A stretch of DNA of 64,000 bases from NCBI GenBank assembly GCA_951213105.1, contig OX578142.1, positions 120,685,354 through 120,749,353 of the forward strand, given 5' to 3'. The notes under the pieces are model-generated. The model searched no databases. It saw only the letters and a program-made list of their open reading frames with translations, and had not been told where the DNA came from. The position numbers and the translations under genes were made by a program. This DNA is from Amaurobius ferox (taxonomy: Eukaryota; Arthropoda; Arachnida; Araneae; Amaurobiidae). This document shows positions 32,928 through 42,984 of this stretch, piece after piece (the stretch's first letter is position 1; each line of letters opens with the position of its first letter).

Positions 32928-33123
32928 GCGATTTCCGAATGAGAAACCCGCTGTGTAATCTTCCCTTTTATACAGAATCTAGATGGCGTTACTCATACCT
33001 GCTTTGTGCGCATGCGCTACAATGCTAATCATTTGCACATCCAGGCATGTAGTACCTTTCATGCAAATTTGACGTTTGCTGCATGCCGCCTTCATGGTGT
33101 AGCAATTTTAAAGGCCAGCAGTG
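32928..33123. repeat. Tc1 terminal repeat, right
   Basis: Inverted copy of 29033-29228: GAAACCCGCTGTG, CATACCTGCTTTGTGCGCA, TTCATGGTGTAGCAATTTTA and GGCCAGCAGTG. It ends beside a TA. Confidence 0.85.
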
Positions 33124-33440
33124 TATAATATAAAGAAACTTAAAATTCACATGTGAATTTTAATAATATGTGCAAATTTCTATAGTATACTAAATGACAT
33201 TATTAATCAAAATATTCTGTTATAATATTAAATTTATTGCTCCTAAAAAGAAGTTTAAAAATATATGTTCTCGCTGTACAAAATCATCTTCATACGCAGA
33301 TCTGATAAATATAACATCTTTGTCCCGTTTGTAAACAAATTTACAGAAAGTACAGAAACTGATCAATATATGCCAAAAAGAAAGTGCTATGAAATTTGAT
33401 TAATATATGCCAAAATGAAAATGTTAAAATGGTATTAGAA
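33124..33440. other. AT-rich spacer
   Basis: Lies between the Tc1 terminus and the truncated 3' edge of the hAT remnant. No feature recognised. Confidence 0.35.
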
Positions 33441-34920
33441 TCGTACCATTTTCATTCTGTCTCTCCCTGATTAGCTGCATTAATTTTGTTGGTGAGAACA
33501 AGGTTTCGTTTTGGTGTATTGAAAAAACTAGAGATTTTCCCTATTATTCCAAAGCTGTTTCGGATATCCGGAACTCTAGATGAATAAGTTATGGCTAAGT
33601 TCAAACAGTGTGATGCACAATGAACGTAGGGGGCTTTGGGGTGTTGCTCATATATAATTGCTTGGGCACCATTGTAATCCCCACTCATTGCAGAAGCTCC
33701 ATCGAACCCTTGTTCACGGAGGAAAGACGTATCAATGTTGCAGTCTGCAAGGCCTTTAAGAACAACATCTGCAATTGCTCGACCTGTAGTTTCAGTCAAG
33801 GGCACAAACTTAAGGAAGTTCTCCACTATCTTAAATTCAATTTTATACTTATCATTTGTATCAAACCATTTCAAATAACGAACGCAAAGTGTTATTTGCT
33901 CTACCGTTGCTATGTGCTTCACAATGGAATCATTGCATGCTGAAATAATCTCATTTTGTATATTCCAACTTATGTAAGTTGCATTTTTTGCACAACCTTG
34001 TAGTTGTGTTTTCAGTATTTTTTCTCCTGCATCAACTTGGGAGTCGCAAAAAGGGCTCTAAAATTTCCTTCGCTTTGGCATGGTTCTGACAATACGCCCA
34101 AATCCCCACAGTCTCTATGCCCTCTCATGGCCAGCCCTTGTCTTCCACAAAAAATCACTGTTTTGATAATAGGTTTAAGAATAGCCCTATTTTGCAAAAC
34201 TTGTTTTTGCTTGCCGCTGTCCATTACTAGATCCACAGGAACAGTTTTTCCTTCTATGACCCTTAAGAACTCATCGGCCTTGAGAACTGAATCCTTATGA
34301 TAGAAAAAAGTTTCATGTTGACTGAACTTCTCCAAGGCCTTTTCCAATTATTAAATCCTTTTGAAACAAGTTGACCTGTGGCTCGTGTCGATCTTAAACC
34401 AACCTCATGGGGTGCAAAGAGAACATAAAATTTGCAATAGGCACTGTCCTCTGCCTTTGAGTAAGCTAGCCAGTTATGCTTACTCAGCCAAGATGAGCAG
34501 AACTTCCGAGTGTGGTGAGGTTTTCCTTGATTTGATACAGCACTAGTAACAGTGGCAGGAAAACTGTAATTTGCATATCGTTCCCAAAGATTTTTTAGCG
34601 CTGTTATCCTATCTTCATCAGTGAGGTTAGATTTCTTGACATAATTTAGAAATATCTGCAGCTAGAATTTCCCTTTCAACTGCGTTTGATATTGTGTCTT
34701 GGCCTATATTTACCTTCTCACAAGCGTTTGAAGACAGCCAGGGGTCACGGCTGTTGTTTGCTTCGACTGCAGTCTCATCAATGTAACCAGAGCTCGGGGA
34801 AACGCTGTTGGGAACGTCACTATTTTCAATCTTACTTAAAAAAAAAAAATAATTTCCCAGTGTCTGTTGGCCTAGCCCTTTTCGTTTTTCACTCATTGTC
34901 GTGTTTTTGACCTTGCTCCT
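33440..34920 (-). pseudogene. hAT transposase (ZMYM1-like), N-terminal half
   Basis: Transposase of the hAT superfamily, class with a TTF-type zinc finger. On the minus strand it begins near 34896 with MSEKRKGLGQQTLGNYFF. A zinc-finger region lies at about 34570-34390 (RKFCSSWLSKHNWLAYS, then a YCKFYVLFAP block). KALEKFSQHE and FRALFATPK follow, then TGRAIADVVLKGL, REQGFDGASAMSG and VHCASHCLNLAI near 33600, the part carrying a first catalytic acidic residue. Several frameshifts are visible between 34620 and 33920. The coding match ends near 33450, so the C-terminal half is missing. Its 5' terminus is at 37023, beyond a nested hAT. Confidence 0.8.
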
Positions 34921-35123
34921 CAGTTATTCAAGCACAAAATTTGCTATATAGCCGAAATATGCACATAAACACACACACTGATCATTAAAGATGCATTTCA
35001 CTGTTAGATCAGTTGAAAGTTCAGGACCATTATTAAATTCACCTATTCACCAAGCAGGCCCTCATTCCGAAACTAACAATTGACTGTTATCACACTGTGT
35101 CGTAACGTCACACTTTATTTCAA

Positions 35124-35131
35124 CTCACAGC
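35124..35131. repeat. Inner hAT target-site duplication, left
   Basis: CTCACAGC, identical to 36734-36741; 8 bp is diagnostic of hAT. Confidence 0.9.
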
Positions 35132-36733
35132 CAGGGGCGGCATTTCAGCATTCCATTTGGGGGTGCGAGATTTATATGTATGAAAATTTACAATATGGAA
35201 TAAATAAAATGTTTTTTTAATAGGGGGGAGGGGAGGTCACAAAATTGAATTGATGTTGAGAAAAATAATTGTTGTTAACATAATTTTTGTACATAATTGT
35301 GTTAACATAATTTTTCAAAATACAAATATCTATATTTATTTACCTTATATTGAAGTTTTAAACGCAGGTTCTCAGAGTCTGGAAGAAGAGAAAATGTTTT
35401 ACAATATCATCATAATCCAGTGTTATATCTTATTCTAAAGCTAAAACAGCTAAAAATGAAAGTCTTTCTTGTCCATTGTACTTCGAAAGTAATTTATCAG
35501 CCTCCTAAGGCACTAAAAAGACCTTTCACAACTGAATGAGCTGATTGGCACAGTCAAAAACAATTTAACTAATAATGTTATAACAGGAAACACATTTTTA
35601 AAATTCTGCTCTTTAAAATAATCCAGGGGACTTTTAAAATTGTGATGGTCCATGTTTTCATTTTTCACCATTGAATGAAACAGCTGCATTTTACACAGCA
35701 ATTCCTCTTTCTGGAAGTCTATACTTTGCATATGGTTGAAACATTTTCTTTTTCGACATCTGATCCGGATAATACTGAACTAAGGGCAAACAAAACAGAT
35801 ATATTGTTCTCACTAAATCTTGTCCCAATTTCATTAAATACTGAATCTATAATTTCATATTTAATATTGATTCTGTGATATGATTTAACATCATCATGGG
35901 AATTTTTTTCACTGCCTCCAAACTCGCTTGGAATTTTTTTACTCCTTTTCTTTGGTCCAGAATAAGAATTTTTTTCGCGAAGTTTTGTCACAAAACTCCA
36001 CACTTGATAGAAATCTGCATCAGTGCGAAAAAAACTAACAGTTTCAATAGTAGCTTTAGCCAAAGCTTGCACAGTCTGAAAATTAAGATCAGATGACTGA
36101 AGATGCTTTGAGAGAGTATTGAATTGATCAAAAACACTGTTTCAATACAAACAAAGTGAACAAAAATTCGAATGATGTCATGCATGGTAAAAGGGCTTCG
36201 GCACTTCCACCATTGAGAGAATCGTTTTCAGATAATTCTTCCAGTGTTAAAATCACCACTTCAAAATTATCAAGTAGTGCTTTTATGGCTTTAATTCTGG
36301 AAGACCACCTCGTATCACTTAGTGATTGTAGAGTTGAAGAGCCTCCAGAAAAAGCATTTGTTGATGAGTGAATCTTTTCGAAAATAACATGTTTTTTATA
36401 TGATGTTTCTATGAAAAAATATAATGCATTGAACTGCTGAAATGCATTTCTAGCAGAAGGAATAGATTAGCATGCAGTTAACTACACATACATTTAATCG
36501 GACACTTGAAATTTTCAAGTGAAAAGGATAACATCACCCCAATCTTTTTAAATTGAAAAGGATTCGTTCCAGCCGGAAGTGGGAACTTCACTGTGAAGGT
36601 TGAAAGTTGGCTCTTTTGAAACGCCATAGCGTGAGAAAACTGACCAGTGGACAGTCAATAAAACAAGAGAGAAGCCGATAGACGTCAAGGAAAAATTTGG
36701 GGGCGTGACCGCGCCCCCTATTTGCCGCCCCTG
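35132..36733 (-). mobile_element. Inner hAT element, internally deleted
   Basis: 1.6-kb element with terminal inverted repeats CAGGGGCGGC / GCCGCCCCTG and a perfect 8-bp duplication. It contains only the C-terminal half of a transposase. It sits in the 5' non-coding part of the outer hAT, so it is younger than that element. Confidence 0.88.
35440..36400 (-). pseudogene. hAT transposase, C-terminal half
   Basis: Minus-strand reading from about 36400: ETSYKKHVIFEKI, then LSDTRWSSRIKAIKALLDNF. After stops it continues with TVSFFRTDADFYQVW, KSYHRINIKYEIIDSVFNEI and the dimerisation signature ending TVPISSFSCERSF near 35515, then LRRLINYFRSTM in a stop-broken frame. The SFSCERSF...LRSTM order is the hAT C-terminal dimerisation domain. 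The N-terminal zinc finger and first catalytic part are absent from this element. Its first ~18 residues align with the last residues of the outer hAT half but differ in sequence, so the two halves come from different copies. Confidence 0.82.
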
Positions 36734-36741
36734 CTCACAGC
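36734..36741. repeat. Inner hAT target-site duplication, right
   Basis: CTCACAGC directly after GCCGCCCCTG. Confidence 0.9.
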
Positions 36742-37023
36742 AACACTTAATTCGCGAAGCGTTGGCACGATTTATTTATTATTCATTTCCATAATTTTCT
36801 CACTGAGTAAACGAAATTTTCGAGTTTTCGAGTGAACAGCCGCTTCCCCGCCATTCACTCTTTATATAGGGCCAGGGAGGCACCTGTGACGTCACTCTTC
36901 AGAGCATCTGGTACTTTCTCGAAGGCAGACCTAATTCTCCTTTGCACTAACAACGCCCATAGCTTTTTGCTTTGTCAGCCCAAAGGGGGGGGGGGGCAGG
37001 GCCCCCTCGTGGGTGCGCCACTG
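36742..37023 (-). repeat. Outer hAT 5' non-coding end and terminus
   Basis: Continues the 5' region of the outer hAT from 35131. It ends in GTGCGCCACTG at 37013-37023, the inverse of the CAGTGGCGCAC type common at hAT termini. A 12-base G run lies at about 36985-36996. The small frame at 36832-37044 is not a gene. Confidence 0.6.
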
Positions 37024-37700
37024 CACTCTACAGACATATTTTAGCCAAGCACTATAGTTTACAGTAGAACGTTTACAGTCTAATTTGATTGTGATAAATA
37101 CCTGCAAAACTGACTGATGCAGAATTTCAATTTAACTGTTATCATGGAAATTATGAAATATTTCAAATAATGCATAAATTATTCACTATTTAAAATGAAT
37201 TTTATTTCCTATTTTTAGCACATATTAACATCATCTAAAAGCAAGGCCAATCATTTTCTAGAAGTGTAGTCTTATTTATAAAATTACATTTTATACAGTG
37301 CAAGACTGGAACATACACTTTTCATATCAGCACCCACAATCGAATAGGTAATATTGCATCATAATGAAATATTTAAGCAAAACCTCACAGGTACATATTG
37401 AATTAAATTTGGTAGTTCTTTGTCATCAGGGCATAGTTTTCCATGTGTTGCTCAAATAAGTCTTGTATAAGACAAACCTTTATATAACCAAATTCATTTA
37501 TTTAAATAAATAAGATATGAAAATACTAAATTACTGTTAATATTGAAGATTGTATATTTTATGACATATATTAAAAATGTATTTGGTTATATGACAATTT
37601 TGAGATTAATAAGAATCAATTTTAGGCAATATTACACTCATTAAAATACTTCTGCTTCCAATACATACACATATATATATGTATATATATATATACACAT
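37024..37700. repeat. AT-rich stretch ending in a TA array
   Basis: No coding region. Alternating TA from about 37672 to 37695 leads into the MITE at 37702. Confidence 0.4.
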
Positions 37701-37701
37701 A

Positions 37702-37858
37702 CAGTCAAACCTCAGTAACGCAAACACATTTAACGTGAATTACTTTTAATGAGAACTGCTCCAACACATTCCAAATTAATAATCGATAATGGATAACGCA
37801 AACTACTTTTAACAAGAACAAATTTTCGTTCCACTTGAGGTTCATGTTAACAATGTTC

Positions 37859-37862
<4 letters not shown>
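37702..37862. mobile_element. pogo-like MITE
   Basis: The left end CAGTCAAACCTCAGTAACGC and the inverted right end TAGTTGAACATTGTTAACAT resemble the CAGTTGAACCTCGTTAACG termini of pogo/Tigger elements. It is embedded between TA-rich arrays, consistent with TA target choice. Length is about 160 bp. Confidence 0.55.
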
Positions 37863-37911
<49 letters not shown>

Positions 37912-37935
37912 TATATATTTATATACATATATAGT
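37861..37935. repeat. (TA)n microsatellite
   Basis: A long uninterrupted TA run to about 37908, then imperfect TA/CA units. Confidence 0.9.
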
Positions 37936-38287
37936 AGTGTGTAGTATAAACTCTGATTTATGCAGATGCATATGAATTAGAGCTCTGAAAATTAACAAGT
38001 ACCTAAAATTTTACTTAACAATAAAATAAAATGCATAAAGAATCACCGAAATTATAAAAGCAATACCAAATCACAGTGTTTCAAATTATATATACATTAA
38101 ATAAGTTTTCATGTAAAAAAACAAATATTTTTCAGATTTATCAGAATATAAATATCTAAAGAGGAAATATTCAAGACATAGAAGAATCTCAAAAAAAGCA
38201 AAGTGCTATTTCAGTAAGTAAAAAACATTCTGTGTAAAGGAAGGAAGACTTGAGTAATGTATTTAAGCACACATGGAATAATAATGC

Positions 38288-38335
38288 AGCATACAGTTGT
38301 TTCAAGGATACACTGGATCCAGCTTTGTCAGTGTT
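38288..38335 (-). ncRNA. Degenerate hammerhead motif
   Basis: Minus-strand counterpart in the left arm: AACA, CTGACAA, AAGCTGGATCCAGTGTATCC-like stem II, TTGAAAC, AACTGTA, TGCT. The core G of CTGANGA is replaced by A, which should abolish cleavage. Confidence 0.6.
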
Positions 38336-38456
38336 AGACAACCAACAAACCTGAATCAAGCATACACTGGATCCAGCTTCGTCAGTGCTAGACAACCAAC
38401 AAACCTGAAGTCAAAAAGACAAATGGACCCATTTCGTCTTTTTGACTTAGTGTTTT

Positions 38457-38503
38457 AGCACTGATGAAGGGGATCCAGAGTATCCCTGAAACAGCTGTAT
38501 GCT
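38457..38503 (+). ncRNA. Hammerhead ribozyme, type I, short stem III
   Basis: All conserved parts are in order. Stem I strand AGCA (38457-38460), core CTGATGA (38461-38467), stem II AGGGGAT/ATCCCT with one bulged G (38468-38487), core GAAA (38488-38491), a minimal palindromic stem III CAGCTG (38492-38497), cleavage triplet GTA (38497-38499), and TGCT (38500-38503) closing stem I with AGCA. Predicted cleavage is after A38499. The very short stem III is the form described in Penelope-like retroelements, which often needs dimeric RNA to cleave well. Activity is inferred from sequence only. Confidence 0.75.
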
Positions 38504-38560
38504 GCATTATTATTCTATCTATGCTTACATACATTGCTCAAGTCTTCTTTTAAGTGCTAT

Positions 38561-41500
38561 ATGATGGTTGAGTTTAACGGAAAATAACAATGTGAAAGCA
38601 GGAATATTTTCTATTACTGCTTCTTAACAATCACAAAAGTCTTGAGTGTGAGTAAAATTATTGCTATTTAAAATATATAATTTATACCAAGGTATTTATA
38701 ATTAGCAACAGATTATTTTATAAGCAGAAAAAATACCTAAAAGTAAATTCTAAAAATTCATGTATGCACAAAATCCCAAACAAAAACTTTTCATAACATA
38801 AAATGCATAGAAAAATTATATACATGTAAAGATTGGAAAACAAAAGATAGTATCTTGTTTTAGTAATTTTCATGGAATGATTCCCATGTTTATCAATGTA
38901 GTGAAACAAAAAGGGTATAGTACAAATGACATATCACACATAAGACTGTTTAAGTCTTTGTATTTGAATTAATAAATGTTATTTTAAATCTATATACATA
39001 ATAATACAGCAATCACAAAATGTCTTATCCATAAAGTAATTAATAACAAAACAAACAGAGGAAACCACAGCACAGAAACATTTAAATTGCAATACCCTAT
39101 AAGCTTGGGGAGAAATATTACAGTACTAACATAGGCAACTGGAACGAAAAGGGTTGACTATTATATCAACCCGCATTCTCAGCTCAACAATTCAAAAGAA
39201 GCTAGCTCTAAAAAATGGGTTCAGTTTAGTAGTGATATATAGAAACAAAATTTCAATAGAAAAACTTGTTTGACTCATAAAATAGCTTCTGTAAATATAA
39301 ACCTAAATCTTATTAACAGAACAAAAACTATAATGGTTACATTGACTTAGATAAAGAAAAATATACTTTTACTATATTTGCTAATTTGAAAAAAGAAATA
39401 CTGATTGAAATATATCAGAATAAATATATCATAATAATGCATCAGAATAATTTTATATCATTTACACAAAAATCAGGCCACAACATTAGTGGCAGGATAT
39501 CTTATGAAGGGAAGGTACATATACACCTTTTATAGGCACAGGTGGGGAAGAAACAAATTTGATTGTAGGTTCTCTAATATTCAAATAAATACAATAAAAT
39601 ACATATAAACATGTGAAATATAGCATAACCAATACAGGATGCAGTATCTCTGTGGGGTTTAGATTCAATGTACTTCACTGCCATTTCTATTTAATTACAT
39701 GCTTTCAATAGTGTAGCAAAGTAATAATATTTTTAGGACAAGATTGTTATATTTCTATACTTATATATAACACCATGGATTTTCATATATATTATGTATA
39801 TTATGAAAATCCATGGTGATGCTGAATAAAGCCTGTATTTATTAAATTGAATAGTTCAGAGGATTCTTCAGCAACTTTATTTTTATAAACGAACCATAAA
39901 AGTTGCCTTTACAAGCAAGCACTAGTCAAATTTGTTACTTCTAAATTGGAATGTACCTAATAAGTAAAAGAGTATAGCATCAGTTCCATTACTCCCCTTA
40001 CCACTAATCAATATATTTATCACACAATTCATAAAAATAATTCCTAGTTATGTTGCTGAGATAAAAGTAGTTTCATTATTTACTGTAATACCTTGTTCAC
40101 ACTAGGAAATTAGATCCTGATCAAACCAGTAAAACTGCATTGGCGGACGAATACATAAAAAGAATGGGATTGAGTTTGATCTCCTATTGCTAACTGAATC
40201 AAAAATGTTGATCTAATTTGAAACACAAGCCTTTCAATGGTTCATTGAGATGTTGATGTTTTAATCCCAATTCAAATTTTGTTCTCCCTTGCAGAAGGTC
40301 CTATTCTTTCTGATGTATACTACATTCACTGATTCAGTTTCTATAGTTTAATCAGGATCCAACTTCCGAGTGCAAACACAGTATAACAGTAGTAAGAATC
40401 ACTGTACCCATGAGAACATTTCTTGAATGATTGAGGGTGATTTTTGATTTATAATTTTAAAAGTGAATATACTATATCACTTTTAAAATTTATACATGTG
40501 AATAAAACATATATTAAAACATTAATTTCTAAGGGAAAATACTAATATTCCAGCCGAATCTGTTAATATTTTCAAGCCTTCACAGTTGAATTATTAAAAT
40601 TTTAATAATCACAGAAAATACATAATTCATATTCGTTTTCTAAGATAACATGAAATAAAATATAATTAAATTATGAATAATTGATAGAAGATTTTTTATA
40701 AGGTATAAGTGGTACATGATAAATGACATTTAAAACAAATAAATACAAAAATAAAATATTTATTTGACAAAACAAAATACTTATAAAATATATAGCTCTT
40801 TAAATTGAGGAATCACATTTTCTCTTAAGTTAAAATCAATTATTTTAGATAAAACAAAATTCATTCTTAGATAGACAAATTATACACAGTATATGATACA
40901 GAGAGAAATTCAGACACATAAACCATTTCCTTTCTGAAATTCAGCCATTTAAAGATAATTAAGCATGTTATTTTGGTACACAATACATAGGTTTCCCTGA
41001 TAAGGAGTTAAAACTCTTCTTTCGAGGTTAAATAATTAAAGATAAATATTCACAATTTGCCTTAATTTCATAAAGTTGAATAAATAAATCCATTAATTTT
41101 CATAGTTTTTTGAGGAACTAATATATAAAGTTTATGAAGTAAGGGAAAGATTATATGTAAAAAGGTGAAAAATAAAAGTAGTTTAAAATAGAATGGAACA
41201 ATCATAGGTAATTCTGGAAACTTAAATACAAAAAGAGAAAAACACTTTGCATCTTACCTATCTCTATTATGAAAGTATTTTACAATGACTTAAAATTCAG
41301 AAAAAAATATCAAATATCATGCTTTTATGTACAGCTTTAAATAAAAATATACTAACTATTTTATGCATTTCATAAGTGTATAGATTCCAGTGATGCGCGC
41401 GGAGGAAGTAAGACGTGTATAAAGTACAATGAAATCCGTGTCTGAAACAGAAGCTGCAATAGATGAAGTTTTGTTTGATAAGGAAACATTTTATGGTTAC

Positions 41501-42022
41501 CAAAATCCACATATTCACTAATAAATCTATGCAAGATGATAATCTGCATAAGGTAGATTTTTTTTGTGTCCCATGTGATCCTGTCTTAGGGACAGATTTC
41601 ACTGTATGACATATACAGATAAATCTGTGATATAAGAACAAACTCAAATCAGTTGCAAAATTTTTCAGTAGTTATTTAAAAAGCTGAATAACATACCATT
41701 CATTTAACTTAAAATCAGTACTTATGTACTTTACCAACCCCCATTGGAGAACTTAAATGCCACTATTCTGGCATAATTTCTTTAACTGGATCATGGTTGC
41801 CAGAAGAATGTTATAAAACAAAATGCATATAATAATGAAACACAAATCAATGGAAATACAAATTTAAATACATAAATGGCATAACAAAATTGGCTCATTT
41901 CAATAATACAGTGTGGTCAAGGATAAAGCTTGAAATTTCAAAAAACTCTTATTTACCTTTTTAATTAATAAATTTAAAGACTTTTGTTTATTTTCAGTAA
42001 TTAGAATTAAAAAAATCCTTTA
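38561..42022. other. Gene-poor AT-rich stretch
   Basis: No transposon protein, RNA gene or repeat array was recognised. It may be intron or intergenic DNA. One 36-codon minus-strand frame (39574-39684) is noted among the findings. Longer frames, such as 41297-41647, look like chance openings in AT-rich sequence. Confidence 0.4.
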
Positions 42023-42230
42023 CAGTAGATTCTTGCTAATCCAGCCTCCGCCGGCTGAGACACAAAAAATTGGTTTCTTTTTTCAAGTAAAAAATGAAAT
42101 GATAGAATGATAATTTAATTTTAATAAAAAAAAATTAAACTAGTTTTTGTTACACTCTCAAAAATCCAGCATTTTCACTAATCTGGTATTTCTCAGTGCA
42201 AGGAATGGTCGGATTAGCAAGAGTCTACTG
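42023..42230. mobile_element. pogo/Tigger-type MITE
   Basis: 208 bp with terminal inverted repeats CAGTAGATTCTTGCTAATCC and, from the other end, CAGTAGACTCTTGCTAATCC, flanked by TA on both sides (42021-42022 and 42231-42232). The core is AT-rich and non-coding. The CAGTAGA...CTAATCC termini are typical of pogo-family MITEs. Confidence 0.85.
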
Positions 42231-42372
42231 TATTTATCTTTACTGTTTTGAATTTCAAAAATACTTTATTTTTCTATAATTTAAATTAAAAAAAAAAAGA
42301 CTGTTTACTTTTTTATGCTTTAAAATTTTAAAAGCATTGTTTATTTACAATAGTTTAGTTTAAAAAAAGTTT

Positions 42373-42548
42373 TTGATATTAACACTTTATCTACCGCAAG
42401 TCTAAAAATTGCGATTTTTGATGCCAATGCTTATTTACCACAAGCCTAAAAATAGATTTTTTGATGTTAACACTTATTTACTGTAAGCCTAAAAATAGGC
42501 TTTTAGGTGTCAACGCTTATCAACCACGAGCCAATTAATAGGCTTTTG
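42373..42548 (+). repeat. 44-bp tandem repeat, four copies
   Basis: Units start near 42373, 42417, 42461 and 42505. Each has the order TTGATGTTAACACTTATTTA, then AAGCCTAAAAATAG. Copies are clearly diverged. Confidence 0.75.
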
Positions 42549-42984
42549 CAAGTACTGTTTTTGCAGAAACTTTTAAAGCATAGATGCAGTTTCATTAATT
42601 GATTCAAGATGATGTGAGTGTTTGCCACATGTCCATGTGGATTTAAATAATTTTTAGTTTTCTTGATCCAAAACCCAGACAAAATGAATCCTGATAATGG
42701 AAGAAAAGAAATTTTTCTAGATTCTTTGTCAGAGTGTTCTAATTGTCTTTGAGCAATGATAGCAGTGGTGATAGTGATATTATAAGGTATACAAAACATT
42801 ATTCGGGATAAAAGCTGCAATATCTCACATGATAAACAAAACTGAGCCGCTATAAGGCGAGAATCTGCACTCAAGTTAGCTGGTCTTTTCCATGTAGGCA
42901 ATGAAACGGTAGCCGGTAGATTAAGTGTTAAGATAAATTACATTTGAAAAACCCTTATTTATCTTTACTAATTTAAATTTTTAA

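Larger units (their letters stand above)
29033..33123. mobile_element. Tc1-like element with fold-back structure and nested LINE
   Basis: The outer ends are inverted copies (CACTGCTGGCC on the left, GGCCAGCAGTG on the right) next to TA dinucleotides. The inverted repeat continues for about 195 bp on the right (32928-33123) and on the left reaches into coding sequence. The minus-strand transposase pieces at 29466-30220 and the right terminus at 32928-33123 form one element interrupted by a LINE at 30186-32927. The left 29033-29466 is an inverted second copy of the element's own 5' end, so both termini are 5' ends. Confidence 0.75.
38225..38560. mobile_element. Palindromic Penelope-like/retrozyme-like element
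   Basis: The two halves are inverted: GAAGACTTGAGTAATGTAT near 38245 and its complement near 38540, and GCAGCATACAG... near 38286 and its complement near 38495. The axis is a perfect hairpin GTCAAAAAGAC / GTCTTTTTGAC (38410-38420 and 38437-38447). The right half holds a full hammerhead ribozyme motif. The left half holds a mutated one plus a 58-bp tandem duplication with a partial third. Hammerheads in terminal repeats are known from Penelope-like elements and metazoan retrozymes. No reverse transcriptase is present, so it is non-autonomous or a remnant. Confidence 0.65.

Noticed and set aside
33452..36072. A circularly permuted hAT transposase gene
   Set aside because: The C-terminal half lies in its own element with 8-bp duplications and ends, and the overlapping residues differ, so these are two nested copies.
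37861..37935. Replication origin or promoter from the long TA run
   Set aside because: A plain TA microsatellite next to a MITE gives no specific support for either role.
41297..41647. 116-codon minus-strand frame as a host gene
   Set aside because: No domain recognised, AT-driven composition with Phe, Ile and Cys runs, and no supporting context.
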